Positions 27,804-36,663 of a stretch of DNA of 64,000 nt are shown in pieces (position 1 is the first letter of the stretch; every line of letters starts with the position of its first letter). The DNA lies in NCBI RefSeq assembly GCF_009754905.2, contig NZ_CP066775.1, positions 62,001 through 126,000 on the forward strand, given 5' to 3'. Below the pieces are notes generated by a model. The model worked only from the letters and a program-made list of their open reading frames with translations, did not search any database and was not told the origin of the DNA. The translations under genes and the position numbers were made by a program. This stretch comes from Mucilaginibacter ginkgonis (GTDB lineage: Bacteria > Bacteroidota > Bacteroidia > Sphingobacteriales > Sphingobacteriaceae).

Positions 27804-29396
27804 TCATGGTACAGAGGTTATTAAATTAGAAATCTTCTTATGTAGCACTTCAGGCAAAAACGGTTTAAGAACAAATTCATTAACGCCGGCTTCTTTAGCT
27901 TGCTGAAGTTCCGATTCTACAACTGATGAAGAATAAGAAATAATGGGAACGTTTTTCTTATTGTCAGGAAATTCATTTCTAATTATGGCGGTTGTTTCCA
28001 AGCCGTTCATTTTTGGCATATGAATATCCATTAATATCAAGTCATAGGAATATTCTCTCAGCTTATCTAAAGCCATAAAACCATCATCGGCCGTATCTAC
28101 TGATATTTTCCATCCAGAAAGAATTTTTTGGGTTACAATACGATTAACAGCATTATCATCGACCACTAATATTCGTATGTTTTCAAGCGGATTAAGCTGG
28201 AATATCTGATTGAGTTCAGAATTTAATTTATTATTAGTGTTTACATACCAGTTGCTAAAAGTAAACGTAGACCCTTGCCCCAATTTGCTTTCAACTGCTA
28301 TGTTACCGCCTTTAAGTTCAGCCAATTTTTTTACTATTGCTAATCCCAGCCCTGTTCCTCCGAAATTTTCTTTAACATTATTTTCAATTTGTTCGAACCT
28401 GCTAAAAATTGTACCAAGTTTCTCTTTCGGGATACCCACACCTGTATCACTTATTGCAAATGTCAAAAAACATTTATTATCCATTTTCTCAGTTAACTTT
28501 ACCCCAAGCTTCACTATACCTTTTTCGGTGAATTTGATAGCGTTGTTAATGAGATTGATTAATATTTGATTTAAACGCAGGCCATCTGCTATAATCAATT
28601 TCGGCACATTTTCATCTATTTCACAAATTAACTGAAGACCTTTGCTCAATGCCATGGGCCTGGTAGACTCGCATATGTTGTCAATCAACCTGGTGATTTC
28701 GATTTCAATTCTGTTGATTTTAACATGTCCTGCATCTATCTTAGAAATTTCTAAAATATCGTTAACAATTCCTAATAGGGAGTTCGATGAATATTCAAGA
28801 AGGTTCACTAAACCTTTCTGTTCATCGTTTAATGACATATTTTTAAGTACGTACGTCAGACCCATTATCGCGTTCAATGGAGTCCGAATCTCATGACTCA
28901 TTTTTGCCAGGAAATTTTCTTTTACTAACTTACTTTTATTTGAGACTTCAACCGTTTTTATCAATTCCTCCTGATAATGCTTAAGTTCCTCATTCTTTTT
29001 GTTGATTTCTCTTTGGTAGACAACGAGTTTGATCAGAGAATTAATTTTAGCTGTTATAACGTGTAAATCCAGTGGCTTAATTAAATAATCAACCGCCCCT
29101 GAAAGAAGCCCATGTACGACATCCTCGGACTTTGAAGAATACCCTGTAATAAGGACCACCATGATTTGACTGGTAGCGGGAGAATCCTGTAACAATTTAA
29201 GTAATTGCAAGCCGCTTAAATCAGGCATGTTGATGTCTATAAAAGCTATGTCGATTTTATTATTTCTACACAACGAAAGGGCATCATTGGACGAAGTCGT
29301 CGCAAAAATTGAAATATCTTCGCGTTCAAGCGCTTCCGCCAACATTTCGACATTATCTGCTTTGTCGTCTACAATGACTACATTAATCACATTCAT
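27804..29396 (-). CDS. Soluble hybrid kinase REC-HisKA-HATPase-REC
   Basis: 530 residues without transmembrane segments. An N-terminal receiver (about 5-125, VIVDDKADN and IAFIDINMPDLSG), a short coiled coil, HisKA with about His168 (AKMSHEIRTPLNAIMGL), an HATPase (LINLINNAIKFTEKG, ISDTGVGIP, GTGLGLAIV) and a C-terminal receiver (about 405-525, DLILMDIHMPKMNG, VLKPFLPEV). The N-terminal receiver suggests control by another kinase, and the C-terminal one phosphorelay output. No Hpt domain is visible nearby. Confidence 0.94.
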   Translation of the reverse strand: MNVINVVIVDDKADNVEMLAEALEREDISIFATTSSNDALSLCRNNKIDIAFIDINMPDLSGLQLLKLLQDSPATSQIMVVLITGYSSKSEDVVHGLLSGAVDYLIKPLDLHVITAKINSLIKLVVYQREINKKNEELKHYQEELIKTVEVSNKSKLVKENFLAKMSHEIRTPLNAIMGLTYVLKNMSLNDEQKGLVNLLEYSSNSLLGIVNDILEISKIDAGHVKINRIEIEITRLIDNICESTRPMALSKGLQLICEIDENVPKLIIADGLRLNQILINLINNAIKFTEKGIVKLGVKLTEKMDNKCFLTFAISDTGVGIPKEKLGTIFSRFEQIENNVKENFGGTGLGLAIVKKLAELKGGNIAVESKLGQGSTFTFSNWYVNTNNKLNSELNQIFQLNPLENIRILVVDDNAVNRIVTQKILSGWKISVDTADDGFMALDKLREYSYDLILMDIHMPKMNGLETTAIIRNEFPDNKKNVPIISYSSSVVESELQQAKEAGVNEFVLKPFLPEVLHKKISNLITSVP

Positions 29397-29558
29397 CTGG
29401 TGAAGAATTCTATATCTTAAGTAAAATTTTCTTGCTCAATAGTACAAATAATTCTTTAAAGTTAAATTCAGTTAGCTAATAATCAAGCGATTATCATAAA
29501 CATCTTATTAAGATAATATGTTATTAACAACAATTTAATGTACAGAATATCGTCAGGC

Positions 29559-30653
29559 TTAAAAATGCGCAATATCAATATTGCCAACTATTTCCTTAAC
29601 CCGCTCATCCAGTTCTTTCGTGACTTTTTCGAGCATTAAAAGCTCTTTGTCTAAAGATTTCTTTCGGGCTTTGTAAATATCCATCAGTCCAAGTATGGTA
29701 GCCACAGGTCTGCGGAGTTCGTGCGATTGCCATAGAGCTACTTCGCGGAGAGATTTATTCTGCGCTATTATCTGCGCTTCATTTAATTTTCGTTCTGTTA
29801 TATCTAAGGCATTGTAAGAAATACCTATTATTTCGCCTTCGGGATTCAGGCCGGGTTCAAAAGTAACATACCACCAAATTTCCTGGTCATTCCGATAACC
29901 CACTTTTCTTTCAAACGAGACCATTTCACCATTTAAAGCTTTTTCAAAGTCTCCGATGAAACTTTTAAGCGCCTCACCGTGTAGAACTTTTCCGACCGGA
30001 AGCCCTTGCATGAGTTCAACATCATACATTTGCCGCAAAAAATCAGCAAAATTTTTATTAAAATCGAATACCTGTAAATTTTTGTCAACTAGCAGATGCA
30101 GTGCACTTGAGGTCTCGAAAAAAGAGCGAAGTTTAATTTCTGATTCGCGACTTTTAATGAACTGTTCCTTAAGTAAATTGATACTGAATTCAAATTCTGT
30201 AATTTGAATAACACGTTTCGCTAATACCTTCAATAAGTGTTGCTGCCCTTTACTTAATGTCTTTGGCTCAGTGCCCATAACGCATATACTGCCTAACTGA
30301 TGTTGGTCATGTGTTAACAAAGCGGCTCCAGCATAAAAACGTATAAAAGGCGAAGCTGTTACACAAGAGGTATTCCGGAATTTGAGGTCCTTAGTTGTGT
30401 CAGGAATAATTAATAAATTCTCCTGTGTGAGATGTTTGCAAAAAGAATCTTTTATAGCGTTTTGCTTTAAATCAGTGCCAACTTTATACAGGAAGTACTG
30501 AGTTTCCCCATCCATCAAAGTTATCAGGGCAATTGGGCAGTCTAAAAGTTCTGATGCTAATTCAGCAATTTCCTGAAGCTCATGATCTTTGTCAATATTT
30601 AAATTCAAAAAACGATGAATTTCCTGTAGCCTTTGAAGTTCGCGTTGTGGCAT
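29559..30653 (-). CDS. GAF-PAS protein with a histidine-kinase DHp but no ATPase domain
   Basis: 364 residues: GAF (about 15-155, LDCPIALITLMDGETQYFLY), a short helix, PAS plus PAC (about 175-290, EIIGISYNALDITERK), then a DHp-like helix with SHELRRPVATILGLMDIY. The protein ends 45 residues later, at a stop and before any N, G1 or G2 box. It could be a phosphotransfer or scaffold protein, or a kinase relic. The helices are well kept, which argues against simple truncation. Confidence 0.85.
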   Translation of the reverse strand: MPQRELQRLQEIHRFLNLNIDKDHELQEIAELASELLDCPIALITLMDGETQYFLYKVGTDLKQNAIKDSFCKHLTQENLLIIPDTTKDLKFRNTSCVTASPFIRFYAGAALLTHDQHQLGSICVMGTEPKTLSKGQQHLLKVLAKRVIQITEFEFSINLLKEQFIKSRESEIKLRSFFETSSALHLLVDKNLQVFDFNKNFADFLRQMYDVELMQGLPVGKVLHGEALKSFIGDFEKALNGEMVSFERKVGYRNDQEIWWYVTFEPGLNPEGEIIGISYNALDITERKLNEAQIIAQNKSLREVALWQSHELRRPVATILGLMDIYKARKKSLDKELLMLEKVTKELDERVKEIVGNIDIAHF

Positions 30654-31334
30654 TTTGACAATTACTTTTATTACATATGGTACAATATCTACCTTTGTTT
30701 ATATACTGATATTCATCTAACAACCTGTAAGCTGTTGTGTTTTAGACTATTGACGTATAGCTATAAATATTTTTTTATTATGTAATCGCGGAGCACTCAT
30801 ACCCACCAATATATATGGGTGCCTGATTGATAAAGTTTTTAGCCTATTTCGCAAAGGCTGATTTTATTAGTATTCATCTCGAGCTGGCTAAATATGTTAT
30901 TTTCTTCCGGTGATAATATATGACATTAACCACTCGAATTACCTTTATAATCAAAAATACCCGATTTTAAAAGTGTATTTCAACGATCTTTTTAAACATA
31001 ACTCAGGAAGTTAATTTGTAGGACAGAAGTATTTGCCTCTTCAGGATTGAAATTATTCTGTATTGACTTGTTTAGGTTTCAATACAATAGTTGGACTCAT
31101 TTCCATCGTTAGCTAGAAATATACATACTGGAAAATACAAAATTATCTTACTAGATCCTTTTTAATAATCCTAAGTGATGTATCAGGAATCCAAGACTTT
31201 GATCATACCATCTCGAAAACCATTCGAGTAATATGACAGACTATAATAATTGAACCTGATTCATTGCACGAATTTTTATTTTTGAGCAATCCCGTTCTAC
31301 TATTAAACTTCAGTTATATTGGCTGTAAGGTCCG
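30654..31334. other. Gene-free region
   Basis: 681 bases with no recognisable gene, hairpin terminator or repeat. AT-rich, with many stops in all frames. Confidence 0.45.
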
Positions 31335-31706
31335 TTAAAAAAGCTCTGCTAGTATGTTGTGGGTAATTGGTTTATAGATAAATTGCTTTATATATCTGTT
31401 TTGGCTCGATTTTTTTACGTCATTGGGGTCTAGTGATGACGACAACATAAATATTTTGATTGTCTTTTTTTCAGGAATGTTGAGTTTATCATACTCGCGC
31501 AGAAAGTCGAAGCCATTCATATCAGGCATACGCAAATCAAGAAAAATCACTTCCGGCATGGCAAGTCCACTTTTCAAATATGCGATCGCATCTTTAGCAG
31601 ATTGTTTTACCACTATTTCTTTAGCGAAGTTACCACTTTCCAAAGTACGCCTTGTGACGAAGTTGTCAACGTAGTTATCATCAATTAGTAAACATGTCTT
31701 ATACAT
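31335..31706 (-). CDS. Receiver-only response regulator of the Bacteroidota CheY-like type
   Basis: 123 residues: LLIDDNYVDNFVTRR start, Asp57 in IFLDLRMPDMNG, Ser/Thr in FMLSSS and Lys in FIYKPIT. It has no output domain. This subtype is commonly paired with GAF/PAS kinases in Bacteroidota; the GAF-PAS-DHp protein is the nearest candidate. Confidence 0.88.
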   Translation of the reverse strand: MYKTCLLIDDNYVDNFVTRRTLESGNFAKEIVVKQSAKDAIAYLKSGLAMPEVIFLDLRMPDMNGFDFLREYDKLNIPEKKTIKIFMLSSSLDPNDVKKSSQNRYIKQFIYKPITHNILAELF

Positions 31707-31849
31707 AAGATAAAAAAAGAAAAAAGTAAGTCGCGGCTTTTCGAAAACGTACGTTATTTAAGCCAAAAAAGATTGGCTATTAATCTGTGCTTCTTACTAT
31801 CAAATCAGCGATGATACAAATGATTATGACTTGTGAAAAATAGTTAAAT

Positions 31850-32070
31850 CTAAGAACAAGCGGCACTGGTCCTTTTGATGGACAGTACGCCATTGAAAAT
31901 TTTGGCGAACGGAGATAACATCGCTTTTAACCGTTCAGTTACTGCAGATTCTACCCAACGATCAATTTTTGTTGTTCCATGAATTGTAATATGCGTTTCA
32001 TTATAGTAGCAAACCCATGCTGTGTTTGCTGTGTATTCAGTTGCAAAAAAATTTAGATTGTTAATTATTT
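31850..32070 (-). pseudogene. C-terminal fragment of an unrecognised protein
   Basis: An open minus-strand frame of about 70 codons, without an ATG near its beginning, contains TAWVCYYNETHITIHGTTKI then VESAVTERLKAMLSPFAKIF and ends at a stop. The composition is protein-like. It is cut off where the cyclase fragment begins, so it is probably half of a broken gene. Family not recognised. Confidence 0.4.
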
Positions 32071-32072
32071 AT

Positions 32073-32247
32073 GATCTCTGGGTCGATACTGTAAATACAG
32101 CTGCCCGCATGGAACAAATAGCGAACCCGGAAAAATCAATGTATCAGAAAACACGTACAAATTAATAAAGATAATTACTCGTTTACTTACCGTGGAGAGA
32201 TTCTAGCTAAAAGTAAAGAAAATTTAAAAATGTATTTTGTGGCCTGA
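32073..32247 (+). pseudogene. Broken copy of the cyclase gene 3' end
   Basis: About 175 bases align with the last part of the cyclase gene at the window's left edge (735-910). Stretches such as GATACTGTAAATACAGCTGC and TTTACTTACCGTGGAGAGAT are identical. Two single-base losses shift the frame. The rest of the gene is missing. Confidence 0.9.
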
Positions 32248-32372
32248 AATACTGAAATCAATCTTTTTGGGTCATAGGTTTTTACAAACAATCATGTGTG
32301 AGACATTAATTTATCTATGTTAAGACACTTTTCCAATGGAATTTTAGATAGTTGCCGATATATAATCTTTTT

Positions 32373-32664
32373 ATGAGAATTATTAACTTTTCAATACTGA
32401 GCTATATTGAAAAAGATTAAAAATCAAAGTGACCCTGCGCTGGCTTGCAAATTAACTCAGACTTCTCTTTTCCAGATTGAAAGCGGTGCCAAATGACCAA
32501 ATCCGGGCGCTTTAAAGAAGAAGTGCGGTTTTTTTGAAATTCCCGAAGCAGTCCTCTACTTGTTAGGGACAGATGAGAACGACCTTCCTGAACACAAAAG
32601 ATATCTTTATGGCAATTTATTCCCTAATCTCAAAAAAACACTGATCCATCTGTTAATAAATTGA
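32373..32664 (+). pseudogene. Inactivated XRE-family transcriptional regulator
   Basis: Pieces match a small XRE regulator: an N-terminal INFSILSYIE, then LTQTSLFQIESGAK, a TGA in place of the expected Arg, then PNPGALKKK and IPEAVLYLLGTDENDLPEHK with LFPNLKK. A frameshift separates the start from the HTH core, and part of the first helix pair is lost. Confidence 0.8.
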
Positions 32665-32686
32665 TCCGTAAAGTTTACGGCACACC

Positions 32687-33283
32687 TTAACTCCTGGCGA
32701 AAGTAATCAGCGGGCCGATGTCGCCACGGTCCGCTGATTTTAATGACTGGATATAACTTTTACGTAGGTCGTCATCCTTTAAAAGTGCTGAACTGCCCCA
32801 ACTGTAAACAGCTTCACGGAAGATCTTTTCAATGATAATATCGGCTACCAATCGCGAATGCCTCCCGTTGCCGTTGGGAAAACAATGAATGGCAACAATG
32901 CGGTGTTTAAAGCGAATAGCAATTTCGTCAGGTTTGTAGGTCCCGTTCTCTACCCAGTATTTAACATCATCCAGTAAGTTCCTGAGCTCCGGGCCAACCT
33001 TGTAATAACTGACGCCGATATTCTTATCTGTCTTTCTAAACTTGCCTGCCCACGCCCAAACATCACCATACATTCTCTTGTGCAGTTGCAGTAGAAACGA
33101 TTCGGTGAAGATCTGTTCCGCTTTCAACCTTTTGCCAAGGCTCCATTCGACTGCTTTTTGAATATTAAGCTGCTCGAACTCGTCCAGCTCACCTTTAGTA
33201 GTAATGGTACCAATGAGCAGGCCGTCTTTTTCTTCTTCACCTAAAGGGGTTTGGCCTTCAGTATATATCAGTTCGATTCCCAT
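32687..33283 (-). CDS. Mobile mystery protein B, Fic-domain protein
   Basis: 198 residues of the Fic/DOC fold. The active-site loop is HCFPNGNGRHSR (residues 133-144), where His133 and the GNGR phosphate loop fit AMP transfer. The position that is Asp or Glu in canonical Fic enzymes (HxFx[D/E]GNGR) is Asn137 here, so metal binding and activity may differ. It overlaps the mobile mystery A gene by 16 bases. The pair is treated as a toxin-antitoxin-like module associated with mobile elements. Confidence 0.88.
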   Translation of the reverse strand: MGIELIYTEGQTPLGEEEKDGLLIGTITTKGELDEFEQLNIQKAVEWSLGKRLKAEQIFTESFLLQLHKRMYGDVWAWAGKFRKTDKNIGVSYYKVGPELRNLLDDVKYWVENGTYKPDEIAIRFKHRIVAIHCFPNGNGRHSRLVADIIIEKIFREAVYSWGSSALLKDDDLRKSYIQSLKSADRGDIGPLITFARS

Positions 33284-33738
33284 AAATAACGGGGCAATTC
33301 TTCTTCGATCTCTTCTGTTTTATCCTGTATTGCTTTTGCCAATCGCAATTTGGTATTCTCCTGGTCTTCCAGCTTCATCGATGCTGAGGTCCGGGAAACA
33401 ATTTGTGTGGCAAGCAAAGCCGCTTTTTGATGGATGAGTGTGTTCAAGGAAGTCTCCTTAGGCACTACGGCGTATACCACTTTCATTTCCATCGCTGCAG
33501 CAGCTTCATTCAATGCATTAAGTGTAATGTTTCCGTTCGATTCGCGCGATTCTGCTGCTTTTATGTTTTGTGGTGTAGTATTCATTCGCTTTGCCAGCTG
33601 GCTAAGTGTCATGTTGAGGGTAGTCCTTATGCTAAACAACCATCCCTTATCCGGACGTACCACATGCTGAGCTTCTTTGAAAGCGCCCAACTTTTGATCG
33701 AGTTGTTCCACTGCTAAACGTTTTTTTGTACTTTTCAC
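33268..33738 (-). CDS. Mobile mystery protein A, HTH regulator
   Basis: 156 residues from a GTG start. A central HTH (MTLSQLAKRMNTTPQNIKAA, about 45-64) is typical of the TIGR02612 family, always encoded directly upstream of the Fic-type protein B. It probably represses its own promoter through the CTATAG array just upstream and restrains the Fic protein. A charged helical C-terminal part (about 120-156) may contact the partner. Confidence 0.88.
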   Translation of the reverse strand: MKSTKKRLAVEQLDQKLGAFKEAQHVVRPDKGWLFSIRTTLNMTLSQLAKRMNTTPQNIKAAESRESNGNITLNALNEAAAAMEMKVVYAVVPKETSLNTLIHQKAALLATQIVSRTSASMKLEDQENTKLRLAKAIQDKTEEIEEELPRYLWESN

Positions 33739-33751
33739 AGAGTAAATTTAA

Positions 33752-33829
33752 AGCTATAGATTTAATTATACAAATAAAATTGTAACTATAGTTTTAAAAA
33801 CTAATAGTCATTTAAATCTATAGCTTTAT
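33752..33829 (-). promoter_or_regulatory. Operator array of the mobile mystery A/B operon
   Basis: CTATAG cores lie at 33754, 33786 and 33818, exactly 32 bases apart (about three helix turns). Each is followed by a T-rich arm: AGCTATAGATTTAA, AACTATAGTTTTAA and ATCTATAGCTTTAT. The outer two also form a perfect 17-bp inverted repeat (TAAAGCTATAGATTTAA at 33749 and its complement at 33812). The position just upstream of the HTH gene suggests autorepression. Confidence 0.75.
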
Positions 33830-33857
33830 AAAAGGCAGACAGAAATGTCTGCCTTTT
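33830..33857 (-). terminator. Terminator at the end of the conjugation operon
   Basis: A perfect 12-bp stem (AAAAGGCAGACA and complement) with a four-base loop lies three bases beyond the stop of the last leftward gene. Confidence 0.85.
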
Positions 33858-33860
33858 AGG

Positions 33861-34640
33861 TTAAACTTTTAGTTTAGCCTTTTTGGACTTTTTTCCGGGC
33901 AGCTCCTCCTGTTGCTGCGGATTATTACTTTGTTTTAGATTGGCTTTTTGCGAATTATCCTGTTTGGTTCCGGAAGGAAAAAGTTCCTCACGTTTGATCT
34001 TTTTCATCTGGTGATCGAACAGGTTCACAGTTTTGAACTGCGGACTGGCAGCGATAAAGAATTTTTGCTCTTTGCCGTCTTTGGTCGCGGTAATCTGTTG
34101 CTTGTTCCCTTTTTTGAGAGATTTCAATAACTCTTCTTTGGCTTTCGGATCATTCATCTCTTTGATGCCTTTGCCGTCAAGAAATTTCTCAATATCAAAA
34201 TTATGCTGTTTGATACGGGCATTGCCATTCTCGGTCAGGTCCTTCCAGTCAAGTTTGATCCAGGCATGATATTTTTCCCCCTCTTTGTTATAAAGTTGTT
34301 TAAATACAGAACGCCCGTCAAGGCCGTCCGAACGGTCCATAAGGTTAAACGCCTCCTTTGCGGTAACGCCGTGGCCCTTGGTGATAAAGAAACTCTGTTT
34401 GGTTTGCTCATCACCACGTTTCAGCATCGCTTCGTATTTATTAAAAAAATACATGCCTTCATTTTCCCCGGCTTTAAAATGCAGGGTGTAGTCTACCGGA
34501 TGCTGGTTGAATTCATGTGCCGCATGCAGCGTGAATTCCGGTTTTTTCGCAGATGTCTGTTTTTCCAGTTCCGCGTTTAGCTTATCGCCAAATCCTAGAT
34601 TTAGCAAGCTGTTTTTCAAAAATTCAATGTTCTGATTCAT
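33861..34640 (-). CDS. DUF3945-like mobile-element protein
   Basis: 259 residues. The core resembles the DUF3945/DUF4099 family found on Bacteroidota conjugative elements: GMYFFNKYEAMLKRGDEQTK, KGHGVTAKEAFNLMD, and SLKKGNKQQITATKDGKEQK followed by FFIAASPQFKTVNLFD. The Lys- and Gln-rich tail is low complexity. It lies at the distal end of the tra operon. Molecular role unknown. Confidence 0.65.
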   Translation of the reverse strand: MNQNIEFLKNSLLNLGFGDKLNAELEKQTSAKKPEFTLHAAHEFNQHPVDYTLHFKAGENEGMYFFNKYEAMLKRGDEQTKQSFFITKGHGVTAKEAFNLMDRSDGLDGRSVFKQLYNKEGEKYHAWIKLDWKDLTENGNARIKQHNFDIEKFLDGKGIKEMNDPKAKEELLKSLKKGNKQQITATKDGKEQKFFIAASPQFKTVNLFDHQMKKIKREELFPSGTKQDNSQKANLKQSNNPQQQEELPGKKSKKAKLKV

Positions 34641-34676
34641 AAATTACTGATTTTTATATAATGGAAATTAGGGTCG

Positions 34677-35474
34677 TTACTTATTAACTGACGGGGTGAG
34701 CGGTCTGGCATCGTCAAAATCACCGTTGTCCAGTTCGATCACCAGGTTCCGGTTACCATGTCGTTCATAGATTTCTACTGAAAAAAGCTGGTCACCGCTT
34801 ATCGGGAAACGGGGGAAGCCAAAAGCATAAGCACTTTCCCCATGAGGACTGATACCGGACGAAAGACTGGTCGTTTTGAATAAGGGAACAACTTCCTGTT
34901 CATGGGTGGCGACTCTTGCGACAGTTTTTTTGTCCCTGATGTAAAACCGTATGAAATCGATATCGTAGGGTAGGTTAGATTTATTTCGTACATCCAGGCG
35001 GAAATAAAGTTTGTTCCCTGCAATGCTGACCTTATTTACCCAGGCCTTAATCTTACCTTCTCTTTTATGTCCGGCAACATCACTTCGCCCTCCTGTCAGC
35101 AGCACACTGGCTAAAGCAGCATTTAAACTCGTTGCGGTTTTTCTTCTAAGATCTTGCCGTTTAGACCCGTGTATATACATCGACCTGCCGGCTCTGCCGA
35201 AAGAATAAACGACAGGCAGGTGATAAACTTCATTGTCCCGGGCGTTGTTTATGACGATAGTGGCCGGATGGGTAAGCGGTGCGACCGCCCTGATGGTCAA
35301 CAGGCCTGGTTCTTTTTCATCAATGCTGACCGCCTGCTGAGGGTTACTGACCAGCCTGACAGGATGGTCGAAAAATAAGGCGGTCACTTTGTCCTGGCTG
35401 ACGTACACTGTATCCTGCGCCATCGTTATCAATGACGAGAACAGGATGATGGTTAATATGATGATCGTTTTCAT
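34677..35474 (-). CDS. traN: Conjugation protein TraN (VirB9-like)
   Basis: 265 residues: signal peptide (IIILTIILFSSLITMAQ), then a beta-rich domain of the Bacteroidota TraN/DUF4138 family (AWVNKVSIAGNKLYFRLDVR, NLPYDIDFIRFYIRDKK). It is expected in the outer-membrane core of the type IV secretion channel with TraM. Only 9 bases separate it from the TraM stop, so the genes are co-transcribed. Confidence 0.88.
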   Translation of the reverse strand: MKTIIILTIILFSSLITMAQDTVYVSQDKVTALFFDHPVRLVSNPQQAVSIDEKEPGLLTIRAVAPLTHPATIVINNARDNEVYHLPVVYSFGRAGRSMYIHGSKRQDLRRKTATSLNAALASVLLTGGRSDVAGHKREGKIKAWVNKVSIAGNKLYFRLDVRNKSNLPYDIDFIRFYIRDKKTVARVATHEQEVVPLFKTTSLSSGISPHGESAYAFGFPRFPISGDQLFSVEIYERHGNRNLVIELDNGDFDDARPLTPSVNK

Positions 35475-35483
35475 AAGTTGATT

Positions 35484-36659
35484 TTAGATATCCCTTTGGT
35501 TATTGTCTTTGAGCAGCACCTGGTAGCCTGCCTTTACGCTTACCTTGATCTGCTTTACCTTGCGGCCGAATAGACCCTTTGCCGCTTCAATTCCTGCCCC
35601 GGCAGCTTGTGCGCCCAGTCCCTGGCTCATGGACATGAGCTGTAAGCTTTGGACCGCATTTGTTGCGCCGTCCTTAGCGGCATCACGTCCTATCGAACCA
35701 GGCACATACAAGCCTTCCATTCCGTCAAGGTCATACACGGACAGGGAAACAGGCAGGATATTATTCAGGTATCTGACCGTCGAGATCTTAATAAGCAGCC
35801 GCTCGTTATTTAATGCGCAGGAACCATAGATAAAGCTGCCTTTCGGTATAAACCGGCCATTAACATAAACTCCGTTAAGCAGCCGTAATTTAACGACGGC
35901 CCCGGATACAAGGGTTTGGTCCTCGTGTACGACAGCTTCGATCGCGTTCGGCATTTGCTTTTGCGCCGGCATAGTGACCTCATCGGCGCTGCCATCATTC
36001 TCGGCATTTGCGGCCGCCATTACCGGATAGGTGCGTTGCTTGTTTTTCAGCGATGCATAGAGGATCTCATTTTCACTGCCGGGGTTCTGGATATTGCTGA
36101 TCTGTTTTAATACCTGGCTGAGCTGCCGCATCTCCGGGTCGTCGCCGTTTCCTTTCATGTTACTCATCATGCGTTGCAGCCTTTCTACATCCCTGCCGCC
36201 TGATGGGTCATGCGGTGCAGGGGGGGAGTAACTACCCGGTTGAGGCTGGCTGAGCTGACGATTAATGTCGGCCAGTTTCGCATTGATCCGCTCAGATTGT
36301 TCATCAGCAGAAACCGGAGAAACGGACGTGTCCGCCTTTGGCTTCAATCCTTCGGTTGCCGTGAAGCTTTGCGCTGAAAGTGTCGTATTTGCAGCGGTAT
36401 CTTTCGCCGCATTTTGGTAAGCGTTCATTTTATCTGTCTTTTCGTCATTTTTAAATTGCGCAGACGGTAGGGTTAGGTCCAATCCCTGGCGCGGCCGGTT
36501 ATCTGGCGAAACTAAATGGTCGGTCCCTCCGCCTAAAGCCCAAAAGGCCATGGTAAGAAACGGGAGAGTAAGTAATGGCAGGATGAGGTAAAACCTGCGT
36601 TTTCTCAAAAATTCAGGTGGGTGTTGCGGCCTTCCGGGACCGCCAATTTGATTTTCCAT
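35484..36659 (-). CDS. traM: Conjugation protein TraM (VirB10-like)
   Basis: 391 residues from ATG 36659, four bases after TraL; the longer frame would overlap TraL and is not chosen. A short cytoplasmic N-terminus, one TM (FYLILPLLTLPFLTMAFWAL), a low-complexity periplasmic linker (about 45-210), then the TraM C-terminal domain (VVHEDQTLVSGAVVKLRLLN, FIPKGSFIYGSCALNNERLL). It bridges the inner and outer membrane parts of the channel. Confidence 0.92.
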   Translation of the reverse strand: MENQIGGPGRPQHPPEFLRKRRFYLILPLLTLPFLTMAFWALGGGTDHLVSPDNRPRQGLDLTLPSAQFKNDEKTDKMNAYQNAAKDTAANTTLSAQSFTATEGLKPKADTSVSPVSADEQSERINAKLADINRQLSQPQPGSYSPPAPHDPSGGRDVERLQRMMSNMKGNGDDPEMRQLSQVLKQISNIQNPGSENEILYASLKNKQRTYPVMAAANAENDGSADEVTMPAQKQMPNAIEAVVHEDQTLVSGAVVKLRLLNGVYVNGRFIPKGSFIYGSCALNNERLLIKISTVRYLNNILPVSLSVYDLDGMEGLYVPGSIGRDAAKDGATNAVQSLQLMSMSQGLGAQAAGAGIEAAKGLFGRKVKQIKVSVKAGYQVLLKDNNQRDI

Positions 36660-36663
36660 AGCA

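Noticed and set aside
32868..34640. Several plus-strand frames opposite the Fic, HTH and DUF3945-like genes
   Set aside because: Shadows of real minus-strand genes.
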